Shown: one piece after another, positions 1 through 10,161 of the stretch
Layout of the letters: every line of letters starts with the position of its first letter
How positions within the stretch are numbered: position 1 is the stretch's first letter
DNA from: Ramlibacter ginsenosidimutans
GTDB taxonomy: Bacteria; Pseudomonadota; Gammaproteobacteria; Burkholderiales; Burkholderiaceae_C
DNA: 64,000 nt
Assembly: GCF_042678185.1 (NCBI RefSeq)
Contig: NZ_JBHUDQ010000022.1
Reading direction: 5' to 3' (one strand)
The notes under the pieces: generated by a model
The model's input: the letters and a program-made list of their open reading frames with translations, nothing else
Told to the model about the DNA's origin: nothing
The model's database searches: none
Translations under genes and position numbers: made by a program

Positions 1-1342
1 CCAGCAGGCGCTTGCCGGCCAGCACTGTGCGCGCTTCGGCGATGACTTCCAGCCGGTGCCGCTCGCGCTCCTCGTCCGTGACCTTGGGGAAGGTCATGCT
101 GAACTCGGTGAACTCCTCGGGCACCGAATCGCACCGGATGTCCCCGCCGAAGGCATGCATCACACGTTGGCAATAAGTGAGTCCCAGGCCTGTGCCGCCG
201 CTCTTGCCCACCGAGCGGAACACCTCGAACAGGGTTTTGCGCACGTCCGCGGGAATGCCGGGCCCCGTGTCATGCACCTTCACCTGCTGGTCCCCGACCG
301 TCAGGGTCACGTGCAGGCGCGGATACGCCGCGGCGTAATAGAGCGCGTTCTTGATCAGGTTGAATAGGACGAACAGGTACGCGGTCTCGTCGCCGCGGAA
401 GGTGAAGTCGCTCTCGATCTTCACGCTGACCCGGTTGCGAGCGTCGTCGCTCTCGTAGCCGTATTCCTCGACAGCCTGCTGGACGACCTCGGCCGCGGAG
501 AGGTAGCGGAACCCGGTGGCGTCCATCGGCTTGTTGCTGACGCCGTCCAGCGTCATCGAAATCACCTGCAAGCCGCGGCGGACCGCGCCCTCGCTGTCCG
601 CAAGGTGGCGGTACAAGGCATCGATCTGTTCGCCTTCGAGCGTCTTGACCGACTCGTGGACCTTGGGTCGGGCGAGCACGGCCTGCATCTTCTCCAGCGC
701 GTAGAGGATGCGACTGAGCGGATTGCGCATCTCGTGCGCGATCGAGCCCGCGAGCGCAGCGGCCAGCCGGGATTTTTCGCTGTCGATCTGCTTCTCGGAC
801 AGCTTGAACGCGCCACCGCCGATCAGGATGATCAGGTAGGCCGGTATCTGCGCGAGCATGTCGGCGGGCCAGTGGCCACCCGGGTGCAACGCGAAGAACA
901 GGCTCGCCGCCATGCTGATCCCCACCAGCAGCATGGCGATCGTGTTGCGCCAGTCCGTCAGCATTACCAGGAAGCTGAGCGCGATGAAGCAGTTGGACAT
1001 CGCCGGCACGCCGCCGCCGCGCTCGAGCGACACGTAGACGTTCACGAACGGCATGCAGACGATCAGGGCCGCGTACGAGTAAGGCAGGTAGAACTTCTTC
1101 AGCTTCTCCGGCCATTGGTCGTGCGCTGCCAGCAGCGCGAACAGGGTGATGACGAACGCACGGATGCCGATGTCGTCGAAGGGCTTCGGGTTGGGCTTGG
1201 TGAAGCGGATCAGGTAGAAGCTCAGGTACGTGAGCGAACCGATGATCCCGATGAACTTCAGCAATGGGCGACCGTTGCCGTGGTAGGTCTCGTAATACCC
1301 GAACAGCCTGCGCAGCGGGGTGAACAAGGTCTTGATCGACAT
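1..1342 (-). CDS. CqsS-like membrane sensor histidine kinase (3' end outside window)
   Basis: Translated by hand from an ATG at 1342; 447 codons remain open to the window edge, so the C-terminus (a receiver domain in the CqsS family) is not visible. Residues about 28-178 form roughly six hydrophobic segments with short loops, the layout of CqsS/LqsS-type sensors. The H-box is AHEMRNPLSRI with H203, the N-box is LFNLIKNA (about 327-334), and the ATP lid has DTGPGIP (358-364) and GGTGLGL (382-388). The pattern AHEMRNPLS, FNLLKNA-like and RVMxAFGGxIRC closely follows Vibrio CqsS as I remember it. CqsS-family kinases sense small diffusible autoinducers in the membrane. It follows the acyltransferase gene by 8 bases, with a GAGG ribosome site, so the two are probably cotranscribed. 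The ligand is unknown. Confidence 0.85.
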   Translation of the reverse strand, partial: MSIKTLFTPLRRLFGYYETYHGNGRPLLKFIGIIGSLTYLSFYLIRFTKPNPKPFDDIGIRAFVITLFALLAAHDQWPEKLKKFYLPYSYAALIVCMPFVNVYVSLERGGGVPAMSNCFIALSFLVMLTDWRNTIAMLLVGISMAASLFFALHPGGHWPADMLAQIPAYLIILIGGGAFKLSEKQIDSEKSRLAAALAGSIAHEMRNPLSRILYALEKMQAVLARPKVHESVKTLEGEQIDALYRHLADSEGAVRRGLQVISMTLDGVSNKPMDATGFRYLSAAEVVQQAVEEYGYESDDARNRVSVKIESDFTFRGDETAYLFVLFNLIKNALYYAAAYPRLHVTLTVGDQQVKVHDTGPGIPADVRKTLFEVFRSVGKSGGTGLGLTYCQRVMHAFGGDIRCDSVPEEFTEFSMTFPKVTDEERERHRLEVIAEARTVLAGKRLL

Positions 1343-1350
1343 GGTGGACC

Positions 1351-2069
1351 TCACGCTGCCATTGCCACGCCGCCGAGGCGACGAGCCAGCTGACGTTCCG
1401 CGGGCGTGCCGGCGGAGGACTCCAGGACGTCGGCGATGGAGGCCTGGATCAAATGGTACGGCTTCTCGTCGCCGGGCACGCGCACGTCATTGGCGATCAC
1501 GGAAAACCCGAAGCGACGATACAGGCGACTGAGGACGGGAGTACAGGAGGCAAAGGCGTAGTTGCAGTGGAACTCGCTGGCCAGATGGGAGACCGCGAGG
1601 AACACGCACTTGTTAAGGAGTTCGGGTCCCGCGCGGTAAGCGGGATCGAGGACCAATCGTCCGAATTCCCAGTTGCCCCGGGTGGCAAGAGCGGCGGCGC
1701 CGCGTTCGCGCAAGAGACCCTCGACGGGGCTCAGGCCCTTGCCCATGGGCAGGAACCTCATCGTCCCGATGAACGCATCCTGCCATTCGAATGCACCGAC
1801 CACCCCTTCTCGGTCCTTTTTTTTTCTCGTGCGAAGAATCCGGGATCGGCGAGCGCCGTTCCCGGAAGCTGGATCTCCGCTCGCATTCTCTGAATGGCAT
1901 GCACCTCGTCGGCTGCGTGCAGGCGGCGGAATTCCACCTCCGAAAGCTTGACGTCGTAGGAGCGGGTCGATTCCTGGGCATGGGCCCGGCCGCGCGCGGT
2001 GCGAACATCCTCCTGCGGTGCCAGGGCAGGCAGCGCCAATGATTGCTCCAGTTCAGAAAAATCACTCAC
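1351..2069 (-). CDS. FeeM/LuxI-like N-acyltransferase with an apparent -1 frameshift at A9
   Basis: Two overlapping frames make one protein of about 239 residues if the reading frame slips back one base at the A9 run (1817-1825). The N-terminal frame has YDVKLSEVEFRRLHAADEV and IQRMRAEI, the C-terminal frame has FIGTMRFLPMG, WEFGRLVLDPAYR and LYRRFGF; together they match the GNAT-fold N-acyl amino acid synthase (FeeM) family, a structural relative of LuxI. Such enzymes move an acyl chain from acyl-ACP to an amino acid. I choose the GTG at 2069 because GGGAGG lies 7 bases upstream; an in-frame ATG at 2084 is the alternative. It directly precedes the CqsS-like kinase, suggesting signal synthase plus receptor. 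The break could be a sequencing error, a programmed slip, a phase-variable tract or a true null allele. Substrate is not predictable from sequence. Confidence 0.7.
1817..1825 (-). other. A9 homopolymer at the frame junction of the acyltransferase
   Basis: Nine T on the plus strand (nine A in the mRNA) lie exactly where the two halves of the acyltransferase change frame. In the upstream frame the codons are GAA AAA AAA AGG; stepping back one base gives GAA AAA AAA AAG GAC and joins the conserved C-terminal half. A-runs of this kind support -1 ribosomal or transcriptional slippage (as in dnaX and some IS elements), and also attract sequencing errors. Long A/T homopolymers are rare in DNA this G+C rich. 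Confidence 0.75.
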
Positions 2070-2177
2070 TTCTCGTCCTCCCATGTGTAGGCACAGCTTT
2101 ACGGGATTATGTGATGCAGGCCCCTTTACGGCACAGTAAGCCATTCCCCTAAGCCGCTCCGGGCGAACGCTTCAGCG
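2070..2177 (-). promoter_or_regulatory. Upstream region of the acyltransferase-kinase pair with direct repeat CTTTACGG
   Basis: The short divergent region between the acyltransferase and selO holds two exact copies of CTTTACGG (2097-2104 and 2124-2131), 27 bases apart, each next to a CACAG. A CATAAT hexamer on the minus strand (about 2107-2112) could act as a -10 element, but no good -35 is seen. The repeat may be a regulator site; this is a pattern observation only. Confidence 0.3.
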
Positions 2178-2183
2178 GACAAT
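2178..2183 (+). promoter_or_regulatory. Candidate -10 element (GACAAT) for a leaderless selO transcript
   Basis: GACAAT ends 6 bases before the selO ATG. With the usual 6-7 base gap to the start point, transcription would begin at or next to the A of the start codon. No ribosome binding site precedes this ATG. The same arrangement occurs before map, dapC and dapE. Confidence 0.4.
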
Positions 2184-2189
2184 CCCCCC

Positions 2190-3680
2190 ATGGACCAAGC
2201 CCTCGCAGAGGCCTCAGCGGCCCTGGAGCTCGGGCCCGCGTGGCAGCATGGCTTCGCGCAGCTCGGGCCCGCGTTCTTCACCGAACTGCGCCCCACCCCC
2301 CTCCCCGACCCGCACCTCGTCTCGGTGAACCGGCGCCTGGCCGCGGACCTCGGGCTCGACGCCGACCGGCTGGCCGGCAGCGACGCGGTCGCCGCCTTCA
2401 CCGGCAACCAGGCGCTGCAAGGCGCGCGTCCGCTGGCGAGCGTCTACAGCGGCCACCAGTTCGGCGTGTGGGCGGGCCAGCTCGGGGATGGGCGCGCCAT
2501 CCTCCTGGGTGGCATCGCCACCCCGCAGGGCGTGCAGGAGCTGCAGTTGAAGGGCGCCGGGCGCACACCCTATTCGCGCATGGGCGACGGCCGCGCCGTC
2601 CTGCGATCCAGCATCCGCGAATACCTCTGCTCCGCGGCCATGCACGGCCTGGGCGTGCCGACCACCCGCGCGCTGGTGGTGACCGGCTCGCCGCAACCCG
2701 TGCGGCGCGAAGAGGTCGAGACGGCCGCGGTGGTGACACGCGTCGCTCCCAGCTTCGTGCGCTTCGGGCACTTCGAACACTTCTCCGCGCGCGGCCAGCT
2801 CGACGAGCTGCGGCAACTCGCGGACTACGTGATCGACACCTTCTACCCGCACTGCCGCGCCCCGGACCGCCTGGGCGGCAACCCCTATGCGGCGCTGCTC
2901 GAGGAGGTCACCCTCCGCACGGCGGCGATGGTGGCGCAGTGGCAGGCCGTGGGCTTCTGCCACGGCGTGATGAACACGGACAACATGAGCATCCTGGGCC
3001 TCACCATCGACTACGGGCCGTTCCAGTTCCTCGATGCCTTCGTGCCGACCCAAATCTGCAACCACAGCGACGAGACCGGCCGCTACGCGTTCAACCGCCA
3101 GCCGAACGTCGCCTACTGGAACCTCTTCTGCCTGGGCCAGGCCTTGTTCCCCCTGATAGGCGACGAGGAACTGGCGCTGGCCGCGCTCGAGCCGTACAAG
3201 GCCGCGTTCCCGCGCGAACTGGAAGCGCGCATGCGCGCCAAGCTCGGGCTGGCCTCGGAAAAGTCAGGCGATCGTCAGCTGGTCGAACAGATCCTCTCGC
3301 TGCTGGCCGCAGGACCGGTGGATTACCCGATCTTCTGGCGCCGCCTCTCGCGCTTCGCGGCCGGGGGCGACCTGGCGGCCGTGCGCGACCTGTTCCTGGA
3401 CCGCGCCGGATTCGACGGCTGGGTCGCACAATACGAGGCGCGTCTCGCCGACGAGGCAGGCGAGCCCGGAGCGCGCATGCTGGCGGCCAATCCAAAATAC
3501 GTGCTGCGCAACCATTTGTGCGAACTGGCCATCCGGCAGGCGAAACTCGGGGACTTTTCGGAAGTCGAAACCCTGCTCAGCCTGGTGCAGTCCCCGTTCG
3601 AGGAACATCCGGACCACGACGACCGCGCCGGCTTCCCGCCCGACTGGGCGACCCACATCGAGATCAGCTGCTCCTCATGA
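2190..3680 (+). CDS. selO: Protein adenylyltransferase SelO (YdiU family)
   Basis: Pseudokinase-fold enzyme that transfers AMP from ATP to protein hydroxyl groups, linked to redox homeostasis. The 496-residue length fits the family. Family blocks seen: SVYSGHQFGVWAGQLGDGRA (85-104), the lysine block LKGAGRTPYSR (K121), SIREYLCSAAMH (141-152), FCHGVMNTDNMSILG (256-270) and IDYGPFQFLDAF (273-284), which holds the metal-binding acidic residue. The protein ends in Cys-Ser-Ser, the position occupied by selenocysteine in animal SelO. The stop overlaps the msrB start (ATGA), so the two are translationally coupled, which fits a shared oxidative-stress role. The ATG at 2190 lacks a ribosome site but follows a -10-like hexamer by 6 bases. 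Confidence 0.95.
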   Translation: MDQALAEASAALELGPAWQHGFAQLGPAFFTELRPTPLPDPHLVSVNRRLAADLGLDADRLAGSDAVAAFTGNQALQGARPLASVYSGHQFGVWAGQLGDGRAILLGGIATPQGVQELQLKGAGRTPYSRMGDGRAVLRSSIREYLCSAAMHGLGVPTTRALVVTGSPQPVRREEVETAAVVTRVAPSFVRFGHFEHFSARGQLDELRQLADYVIDTFYPHCRAPDRLGGNPYAALLEEVTLRTAAMVAQWQAVGFCHGVMNTDNMSILGLTIDYGPFQFLDAFVPTQICNHSDETGRYAFNRQPNVAYWNLFCLGQALFPLIGDEELALAALEPYKAAFPRELEARMRAKLGLASEKSGDRQLVEQILSLLAAGPVDYPIFWRRLSRFAAGGDLAAVRDLFLDRAGFDGWVAQYEARLADEAGEPGARMLAANPKYVLRNHLCELAIRQAKLGDFSEVETLLSLVQSPFEEHPDHDDRAGFPPDWATHIEISCSS

Positions 3681-4096
3681 CGTTTCCGATCGAAAAAACC
3701 GAGGCCGAATGGAAGGCCCTCCTGAAGGACAAGGGCGCCGAGCCCGGCGCCTTCGAGGTCACGCGCCACGCCGCGACCGAGCGGCCCTTCAGCGGCAAGT
3801 ACGAGCGCGTCTGGGCCGACGGCAGCTACCACTGCATCTGCTGCGGCGCCAAGCTGTTCGATGCCGACACGAAGTTCGACGCGGGCTGCGGCTGGCCCAG
3901 CTTCTCGCAGGCCGTGCCCGGGGCGATCCAGGAGATCCGTGACACCAGCCATGGCATGGTCCGCACCGAGACGGTCTGCGCGCAATGCGGCGCCCACCTG
4001 GGCCACGTGTTCGAAGATGGTCCGGGCCCGACCGGCCTGCGCTACTGCATGAACTCCGCCTCGCTGGACTTCCAGCCCGAAGGCAAGAACGAATGA
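3677..4096 (+). CDS. msrB: Peptide-methionine (R)-S-oxide reductase MsrB
   Basis: Reduces the R form of methionine sulfoxide in proteins, repairing oxidative damage. The 139-residue protein has the two zinc CxxC pairs (CICCGAKLF near residue 55 and CAQCGAHLGHVF near 101) and the catalytic motif LRYCMNSASLDF near the C-terminus, with the resolving/catalytic Cys in RYC. No signal peptide, so cytoplasmic. The ATG overlaps the selO stop and its own stop overlaps the yciB start, making it the middle of a coupled chain. Confidence 0.97.
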   Translation: MTFPIEKTEAEWKALLKDKGAEPGAFEVTRHAATERPFSGKYERVWADGSYHCICCGAKLFDADTKFDAGCGWPSFSQAVPGAIQEIRDTSHGMVRTETVCAQCGAHLGHVFEDGPGPTGLRYCMNSASLDFQPEGKNE

Positions 4097-4647
4097 AACT
4101 GTTCCTCGACTTCTTCCCGATCGTCCTGTTCTTCGTGGCGTTCAAGCTCGCGAACATCTACGTCGCCACCGGCGTCGCCATCGCCGCGACGGTAGCCCAG
4201 ATCGCCTGGCTGCGCTACTCCACGGGCAAGGTGGAACCCATGCAGTGGCTGAGCCTGGCGATCATCGTGCTGTTCGGGGGCGCGACCATCCTCGCGCACG
4301 ACGACACCTTCATCAAGTGGAAGCCGACGGTCCTCTACTGGATGATGGGCGGAGCGCTCGCCGGCGGGATGCTGTTCTTCCGCAAGAACTTCCTGAAGTC
4401 GCTGATGGGAGCGCAGCTGGAACTGCCGGAGCCGGCGTGGCGTGCCATGAGCTGGAGCTGGGCCACCTTCTTTGCCTGCATGGGCGTGCTCAACCTGTGG
4501 GTGGCGTTCCACTACGACACGAACACCTGGGTCAACTTCAAGCTCTTCGGCGGCCTCGGACTGATGCTGCTGTTCGTCCTCGGCCAGGCCCTCTACCTCG
4601 GCCGCTACATGAAGGACGGCAAGAAGGCGGAGGCGAGCGACTCGTGA
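4093..4647 (+). CDS. yciB: Inner membrane septation protein YciB (IspZ/IspA family)
   Basis: A 184-residue protein with about five to six hydrophobic segments starting at the very N-terminus (MKLFLDFFPIVLFFVAFKL), and the family pattern KWKPTVLYW (about 75-83) and WVNFKLFGGLGLML near the C-terminus. The family takes part in cell division and envelope integrity; its exact activity is not settled. Start ATG overlaps the msrB stop, and its TGA lies inside the GTGA that starts bolA. The C-terminal tail (KDGKKAEASDS) is hydrophilic. Confidence 0.93.
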   Translation: MKLFLDFFPIVLFFVAFKLANIYVATGVAIAATVAQIAWLRYSTGKVEPMQWLSLAIIVLFGGATILAHDDTFIKWKPTVLYWMMGGALAGGMLFFRKNFLKSLMGAQLELPEPAWRAMSWSWATFFACMGVLNLWVAFHYDTNTWVNFKLFGGLGLMLLFVLGQALYLGRYMKDGKKAEASDS

Positions 4648-4937
4648 GCGGCGCCGCCACCGGGACCGGCATCACGGCGGAGGGCCTGCGCGTGCGCCTA
4701 CAGGAGCGGCTCGCGCCCACCCGCCTGGAAGTGATCGACGAGAGCGCCGAGCACCTCGGGCACGCAGGCCAGGACGGCACCGGAAGCGGGACACATTTCC
4801 GCATCCGGATCGCTTCACCGTTCTTTGCCGGGCAGTCCCGGGTGGCCTCGCACCGCCTTGTGTATGATGCCCTGCGCGACTATATCGACCGCGACCGCGG
4901 CATCCATGCCCTGGCGATCGAGAGCGCTCCATCCTGA
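4644..4937 (+). CDS. BolA family protein
   Basis: A 97-residue protein with the BolA fold signature: a helical N-terminal part (LRVRLQERLAPTRLEVIDES), then HFRIRIASPFF and the C-terminal SRVASHRLVYDALRDYI with its invariant His-Arg. BolA proteins work with monothiol glutaredoxins in iron-sulfur and redox handling. The GTG start overlaps the yciB stop, so it belongs to the selO-msrB-yciB operon. In related bacteria bolA and a parvulin gene commonly follow yciB. Which BolA subgroup it belongs to is not clear. Confidence 0.9.
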   Translation: MSGAATGTGITAEGLRVRLQERLAPTRLEVIDESAEHLGHAGQDGTGSGTHFRIRIASPFFAGQSRVASHRLVYDALRDYIDRDRGIHALAIESAPS

Positions 4938-4962
4938 TTCCGTTCGCTAGGGAAACCACCCC

Positions 4963-5742
4963 ATGAAGAAAGTCCTCCTGACCGCGGTCCTCGCGGCCAT
5001 CGTCGGCATCGCCCTGCCCGCCGCGGCGCAGAACGTCGCCATCGTCAACGGCAAGCCGGTCCCGAAGGAGCGCGTCGACATGCTGGCAGCGCAGCTGGCC
5101 AAGGCCGGCCGCCCGGTCGGCCCCGAGATGCAGGGCCAGCTGAAGGACGAGGTCATCGCGCGCGAGATCTTCCTGCAGGAAGCGCAGAAGCGCGGACTCG
5201 ACGCCACCGACGACTACAAGGCGCAGATGGAGCTGGCCCGCCAGACCATCCTGATCCGCGAGCTGTTCGCCGACTACCAGAAGAAGAATCCCGTCACCGA
5301 CGCCGACATCAAGGCGGAGTACGACAAGTTCGCCGCGGCCAACGGCGGCAAGGAATACAAGGCCCGGCACATCCTCGTGGAGAACGAGGACCAGGCCAAG
5401 AAGATCATCGCCGACCTGAAGAAGGGCGCGAAATTCGAGGACATCGCCAAGAAGCAGTCCAAGGACCCGGGCTCCGGCGCCAACGGCGGCGACCTCGACT
5501 GGGCCACGGCCTCCAGCTACGTGCCGGAATTCGCGCAGGCGATGACCAAGTTGAAGAAGGGCGAGATGACCCAGGTGCCGGTCAAGTCGCAGTTCGGCTG
5601 GCACATCATCCGCGTCGACGACATCCGCGACGCGAAGCTGCCGAAGCTGGAAGACGTGCGTCCCCAGATCGCGCAGCAACTGCAGCAGCAAAAGCTCGCG
5701 CAGTTCCAGGAAAGCCTGCGCAAGAGCGCGAAGGTGGAGTGA
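4963..5742 (+). CDS. Periplasmic peptidyl-prolyl cis-trans isomerase (parvulin type)
   Basis: A 259-residue PpiC/SurA-class foldase. Residues 1-23 form a signal peptide ending PAAAQN; a SurA_N-like helical segment follows (about 25-110). The parvulin domain lies at about 130-225 with YKARHILVENEDQAKKI, DPGSGANGGDLDW and VKSQFGWHIIRVDDIRD. The C-terminal part is charged, with a Gln-rich LQQQKLAQFQESLRKS tail. It likely helps fold secreted or outer membrane proteins. It sits 25 bases after bolA with an AGGGA ribosome site, and a hairpin terminator follows its stop, so it is probably the operon's last gene. Confidence 0.93.
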   Translation: MKKVLLTAVLAAIVGIALPAAAQNVAIVNGKPVPKERVDMLAAQLAKAGRPVGPEMQGQLKDEVIAREIFLQEAQKRGLDATDDYKAQMELARQTILIRELFADYQKKNPVTDADIKAEYDKFAAANGGKEYKARHILVENEDQAKKIIADLKKGAKFEDIAKKQSKDPGSGANGGDLDWATASSYVPEFAQAMTKLKKGEMTQVPVKSQFGWHIIRVDDIRDAKLPKLEDVRPQIAQQLQQQKLAQFQESLRKSAKVE

Positions 5743-5777
5743 ACACCGCGCCTTCGGGCGCGCGAGTGTTCGACGAG

Positions 5778-5799
5778 AAAGCGGCCCGCGGGCCGCTTT
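5778..5799. terminator. Hairpin terminator between convergent genes
   Basis: AAAGCGGCCC and GGGCCGCTTT form a near-perfect stem with a two-base loop, followed by TTTTCC on the plus strand and preceded by AAA on the minus strand. It lies between the parvulin stop and the hemerythrin stop and can serve both. Confidence 0.8.
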
Positions 5800-5808
5800 T
5801 CCTTTGGG

Positions 5809-6282
5809 CTAGGCGGCCTGCCCCACCAACTCGTCCTGCCGCTCCTTCAGCTGCGCGCCCAAGGCCATGAGATCCAGGCCGGGCGCGACCCGGGCCTTGG
5901 GGAACAGCACGTCGCGCTCCTCCTTCACGTGGTGCTCGACGGCGTTCGCCAGCTGGCTCACCAGATCGTCCATGCGCGGATCGGGCGCGCGCATGCCCCG
6001 GATCCGGGCGATCAGTGCCTTGGCCTGCTGGTGTTCCGCTTGCGCTTCGTCCAGCAACTGCGGCGCGGCGATCGCTTCGCGCAGCGCCGGATAGAAAATT
6101 TCCTCCTCGATCTGCGCGTGCACGGTCAGCTCCTGGCAGATGCGCTGCGCCAGCGCCTGGCGATCGCGCGCTTCCTCGGGCGCGGCCATGGCCTGGCGCG
6201 CGTACTCCACGAACAGGTGCTTCACGGCGATGTGGTCGGCGTCGAGCAGCTCGCACGCATCCTGGGGCATCGATTCGGGCAT
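5809..6282 (-). CDS. Hemerythrin HHE cation-binding domain protein
   Basis: A 157-residue four-helix-bundle protein with metal ligands visible as DADHIAVKHLFVEY, HAQIEEEIFYPAL, EAQAEHQQAKALI and HHVKEERDVLFPKA. This HxxxE and HHxxEE pattern binds a di-iron centre; such bacterial proteins handle oxygen, nitric oxide or peroxide or store iron. I start at the ATG at 6282 because AAGGAG lies 5 bases upstream; a GTG-type extension to 6309 would run into the catalase gene. It begins 23 bases after the catalase stop on the same strand and is probably cotranscribed with it. Confidence 0.9.
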   Translation of the reverse strand: MPESMPQDACELLDADHIAVKHLFVEYARQAMAAPEEARDRQALAQRICQELTVHAQIEEEIFYPALREAIAAPQLLDEAQAEHQQAKALIARIRGMRAPDPRMDDLVSQLANAVEHHVKEERDVLFPKARVAPGLDLMALGAQLKERQDELVGQAA

Positions 6283-6305
6283 GGGGTCTCCTTGGCTGCG
6301 CGATG

Positions 6306-8735
<2,430 letters not shown>

Positions 8736-8864
8736 GACGGAACGAAAGAACCTGGCGAATTGCCAGTCGCTCACCGTAATGCGACAAGGGGGCCAAGCGT
8801 GTAGGCGCGCGCCGACGGCCGCGCCGCACGGCCGGAAAAGATCAACGATGAGCTACGCCGCAGC

Positions 8865-9275
8865 TCACCCCGCGGTGCTTGCCTGGTCGAGGTAGTGCAC
8901 CAGCGTGTCGAGCTCTTCCGAGAGTTCCGAGGCAACGGCCGCCATGGTTGCGCGACCCGCGCGCGTGAGGTGCACCTGCACCTGGCGCCGGTCCTCTTCG
9001 GAGCGCCGCCGCTCCACCAGCCCTGCCGTCTCGCAGCGCGAGACCAGCCCCACGGTGCTGTGGTGCTCCAGCTGCAGCCGGTCGGCCAGCTCGCCCACGA
9101 GGGCCCAGTCGCGCTCGGGCATGCCCGCCAGGTGCAGCAGGAGCAGGTATTGGGCGAAGGTCACCCCGCGCTCGCGGGCGGCGTCCTCGCCGACCCGTTC
9201 GAACCGGCGCAGCTGGTGCCGGAACTCCGAACGGGTCACCAGCTCGGCCTTGCTGAAGCTTCTGCGTCTGCTCAA
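8865..9275 (-). CDS. MarR family transcriptional regulator
   Basis: A 136-residue winged-helix repressor. The helix-turn-helix region is LVGELADRLQLEHHSTVGLVSRCETAGLVERR (quoted in parts: LADRLQLEHHSTVGL then VSRCETAGLVERR), followed by the wing SEEDRRQVQVHLTRAG with the conserved D-R-R. The TTG start at 9275 is chosen because GGGAGG lies 7 bases upstream. A TATACT -10 and a small palindrome lie in front, so autoregulation is likely. It precedes katE on the same strand with a 129-base gap, in which I see nothing clear, so control of the catalase is possible but not shown. Ligand unknown. Confidence 0.9.
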   Translation of the reverse strand: MSRRRSFSKAELVTRSEFRHQLRRFERVGEDAARERGVTFAQYLLLLHLAGMPERDWALVGELADRLQLEHHSTVGLVSRCETAGLVERRRSEEDRRQVQVHLTRAGRATMAAVASELSEELDTLVHYLDQASTAG

Positions 9276-9304
9276 GATGGGACCTCCCGGCGTGGTGCCC
9301 GGCG

Positions 9305-9326
9305 AGTATAAATCGCACCACGATAT
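9305..9326 (-). promoter_or_regulatory. Promoter and candidate operator of the marR gene
   Basis: On the minus strand TATACT (9305-9310) is a good -10 element. Just upstream, ATCG-N5-CGAT (9312-9324) forms a palindrome that would lie in the promoter spacer, where a bound MarR dimer would block RNA polymerase. Confidence 0.45.
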
Positions 9327-9359
9327 ACCGGCAGGCCCGTCCCGCTGCCCGGCCGGCTC

Positions 9360-10157
9360 CTAGGCCGCGTGCCGCACCAGCATGAGCACGCCCAGCATGA
9401 CCGGCTGGTGGAGCATGTACCAGGAAAGGCTCCAGCGTCCCAGCCACGCCAGCGGCGCGGCGGCGCGCGGGATCGGCCCCTGCACCACGGCCGGACGCTT
9501 GCGCAGCAGCCATTGGCCAGAGGCCAGGCCCCACCACATCACGCCGATCCAGGGCAGCAGCGGCACGTAGTCCTGCGTCACGGGCTTGAGCGATACGAAG
9601 CCGATCCAGTTGAGCCAGCGCTCGTTGAGCAGGTGCAGGTTGCCGAAGTGGACGTGCACCGGCAGCGCCGCGCGCGCGAGCAGGATGGCGATGGCGCCGG
9701 CGAGCCACAACCAGCGCCCCCAGTTGGCCGTCAGCCGCATGACGATCAGCATCACCGCGATGCCGTGCAGCACGCCAAAGTAGATGAAGCTGTCGGGAAA
9801 CATGACCGCCGATCCCGCCGTCACCAGCAGCGCGCAACCGGCGACCTGCGCCCAGCGACGCCAGAAACGCGGCCAGCCCTGCCCCTGCTCATGGGCGACC
9901 GCCTGGCCCAGTCCGGCGCAGAACAGGAACAGGCTCACGATCAGCGTGCGCTGCGTGGTCCAGAACGGGTCGTACAGGAAGTTCTGCCGGATCCAGCCGA
10001 AGTAGTTGAGGTCGAAGCAGAAATGGAAGATCGTCATCCAGACGATGGCGATGCCGCGCAGGGCATCGATGCGGTCGAAACGGATCCGGGTGGGGGTGGC
10101 TGGCACGCGGCCGAGTGTAGGGCCGGTCGGGTGGCGCGGGCGGGACGCTGCCCGCAC
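9360..10157 (-). CDS. DUF1624/heparan-alpha-glucosaminide N-acetyltransferase-like membrane protein
   Basis: A polytopic membrane protein of up to 265 residues with about seven hydrophobic segments. The opening block IRFDRIDALRGIAIVWM followed by IFHFCFDLNYFG is the family hallmark, with the conserved D-x-L-R-G and a His in the first membrane segment; SWYMLHQPVMLG near the end is also typical of this acyltransferase superfamily. The substrate is unknown; relatives transfer acyl groups across the membrane. The start is uncertain: GTG at 10157 or GTG at 10106, the latter closer to the conserved domain. The gene upstream ends 4 bases before 10157. Confidence 0.8.
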   Translation of the reverse strand: MRAASRPRHPTGPTLGRVPATPTRIRFDRIDALRGIAIVWMTIFHFCFDLNYFGWIRQNFLYDPFWTTQRTLIVSLFLFCAGLGQAVAHEQGQGWPRFWRRWAQVAGCALLVTAGSAVMFPDSFIYFGVLHGIAVMLIVMRLTANWGRWLWLAGAIAILLARAALPVHVHFGNLHLLNERWLNWIGFVSLKPVTQDYVPLLPWIGVMWWGLASGQWLLRKRPAVVQGPIPRAAAPLAWLGRWSLSWYMLHQPVMLGVLMLVRHAA

Positions 10158-10161
10158 GCGT

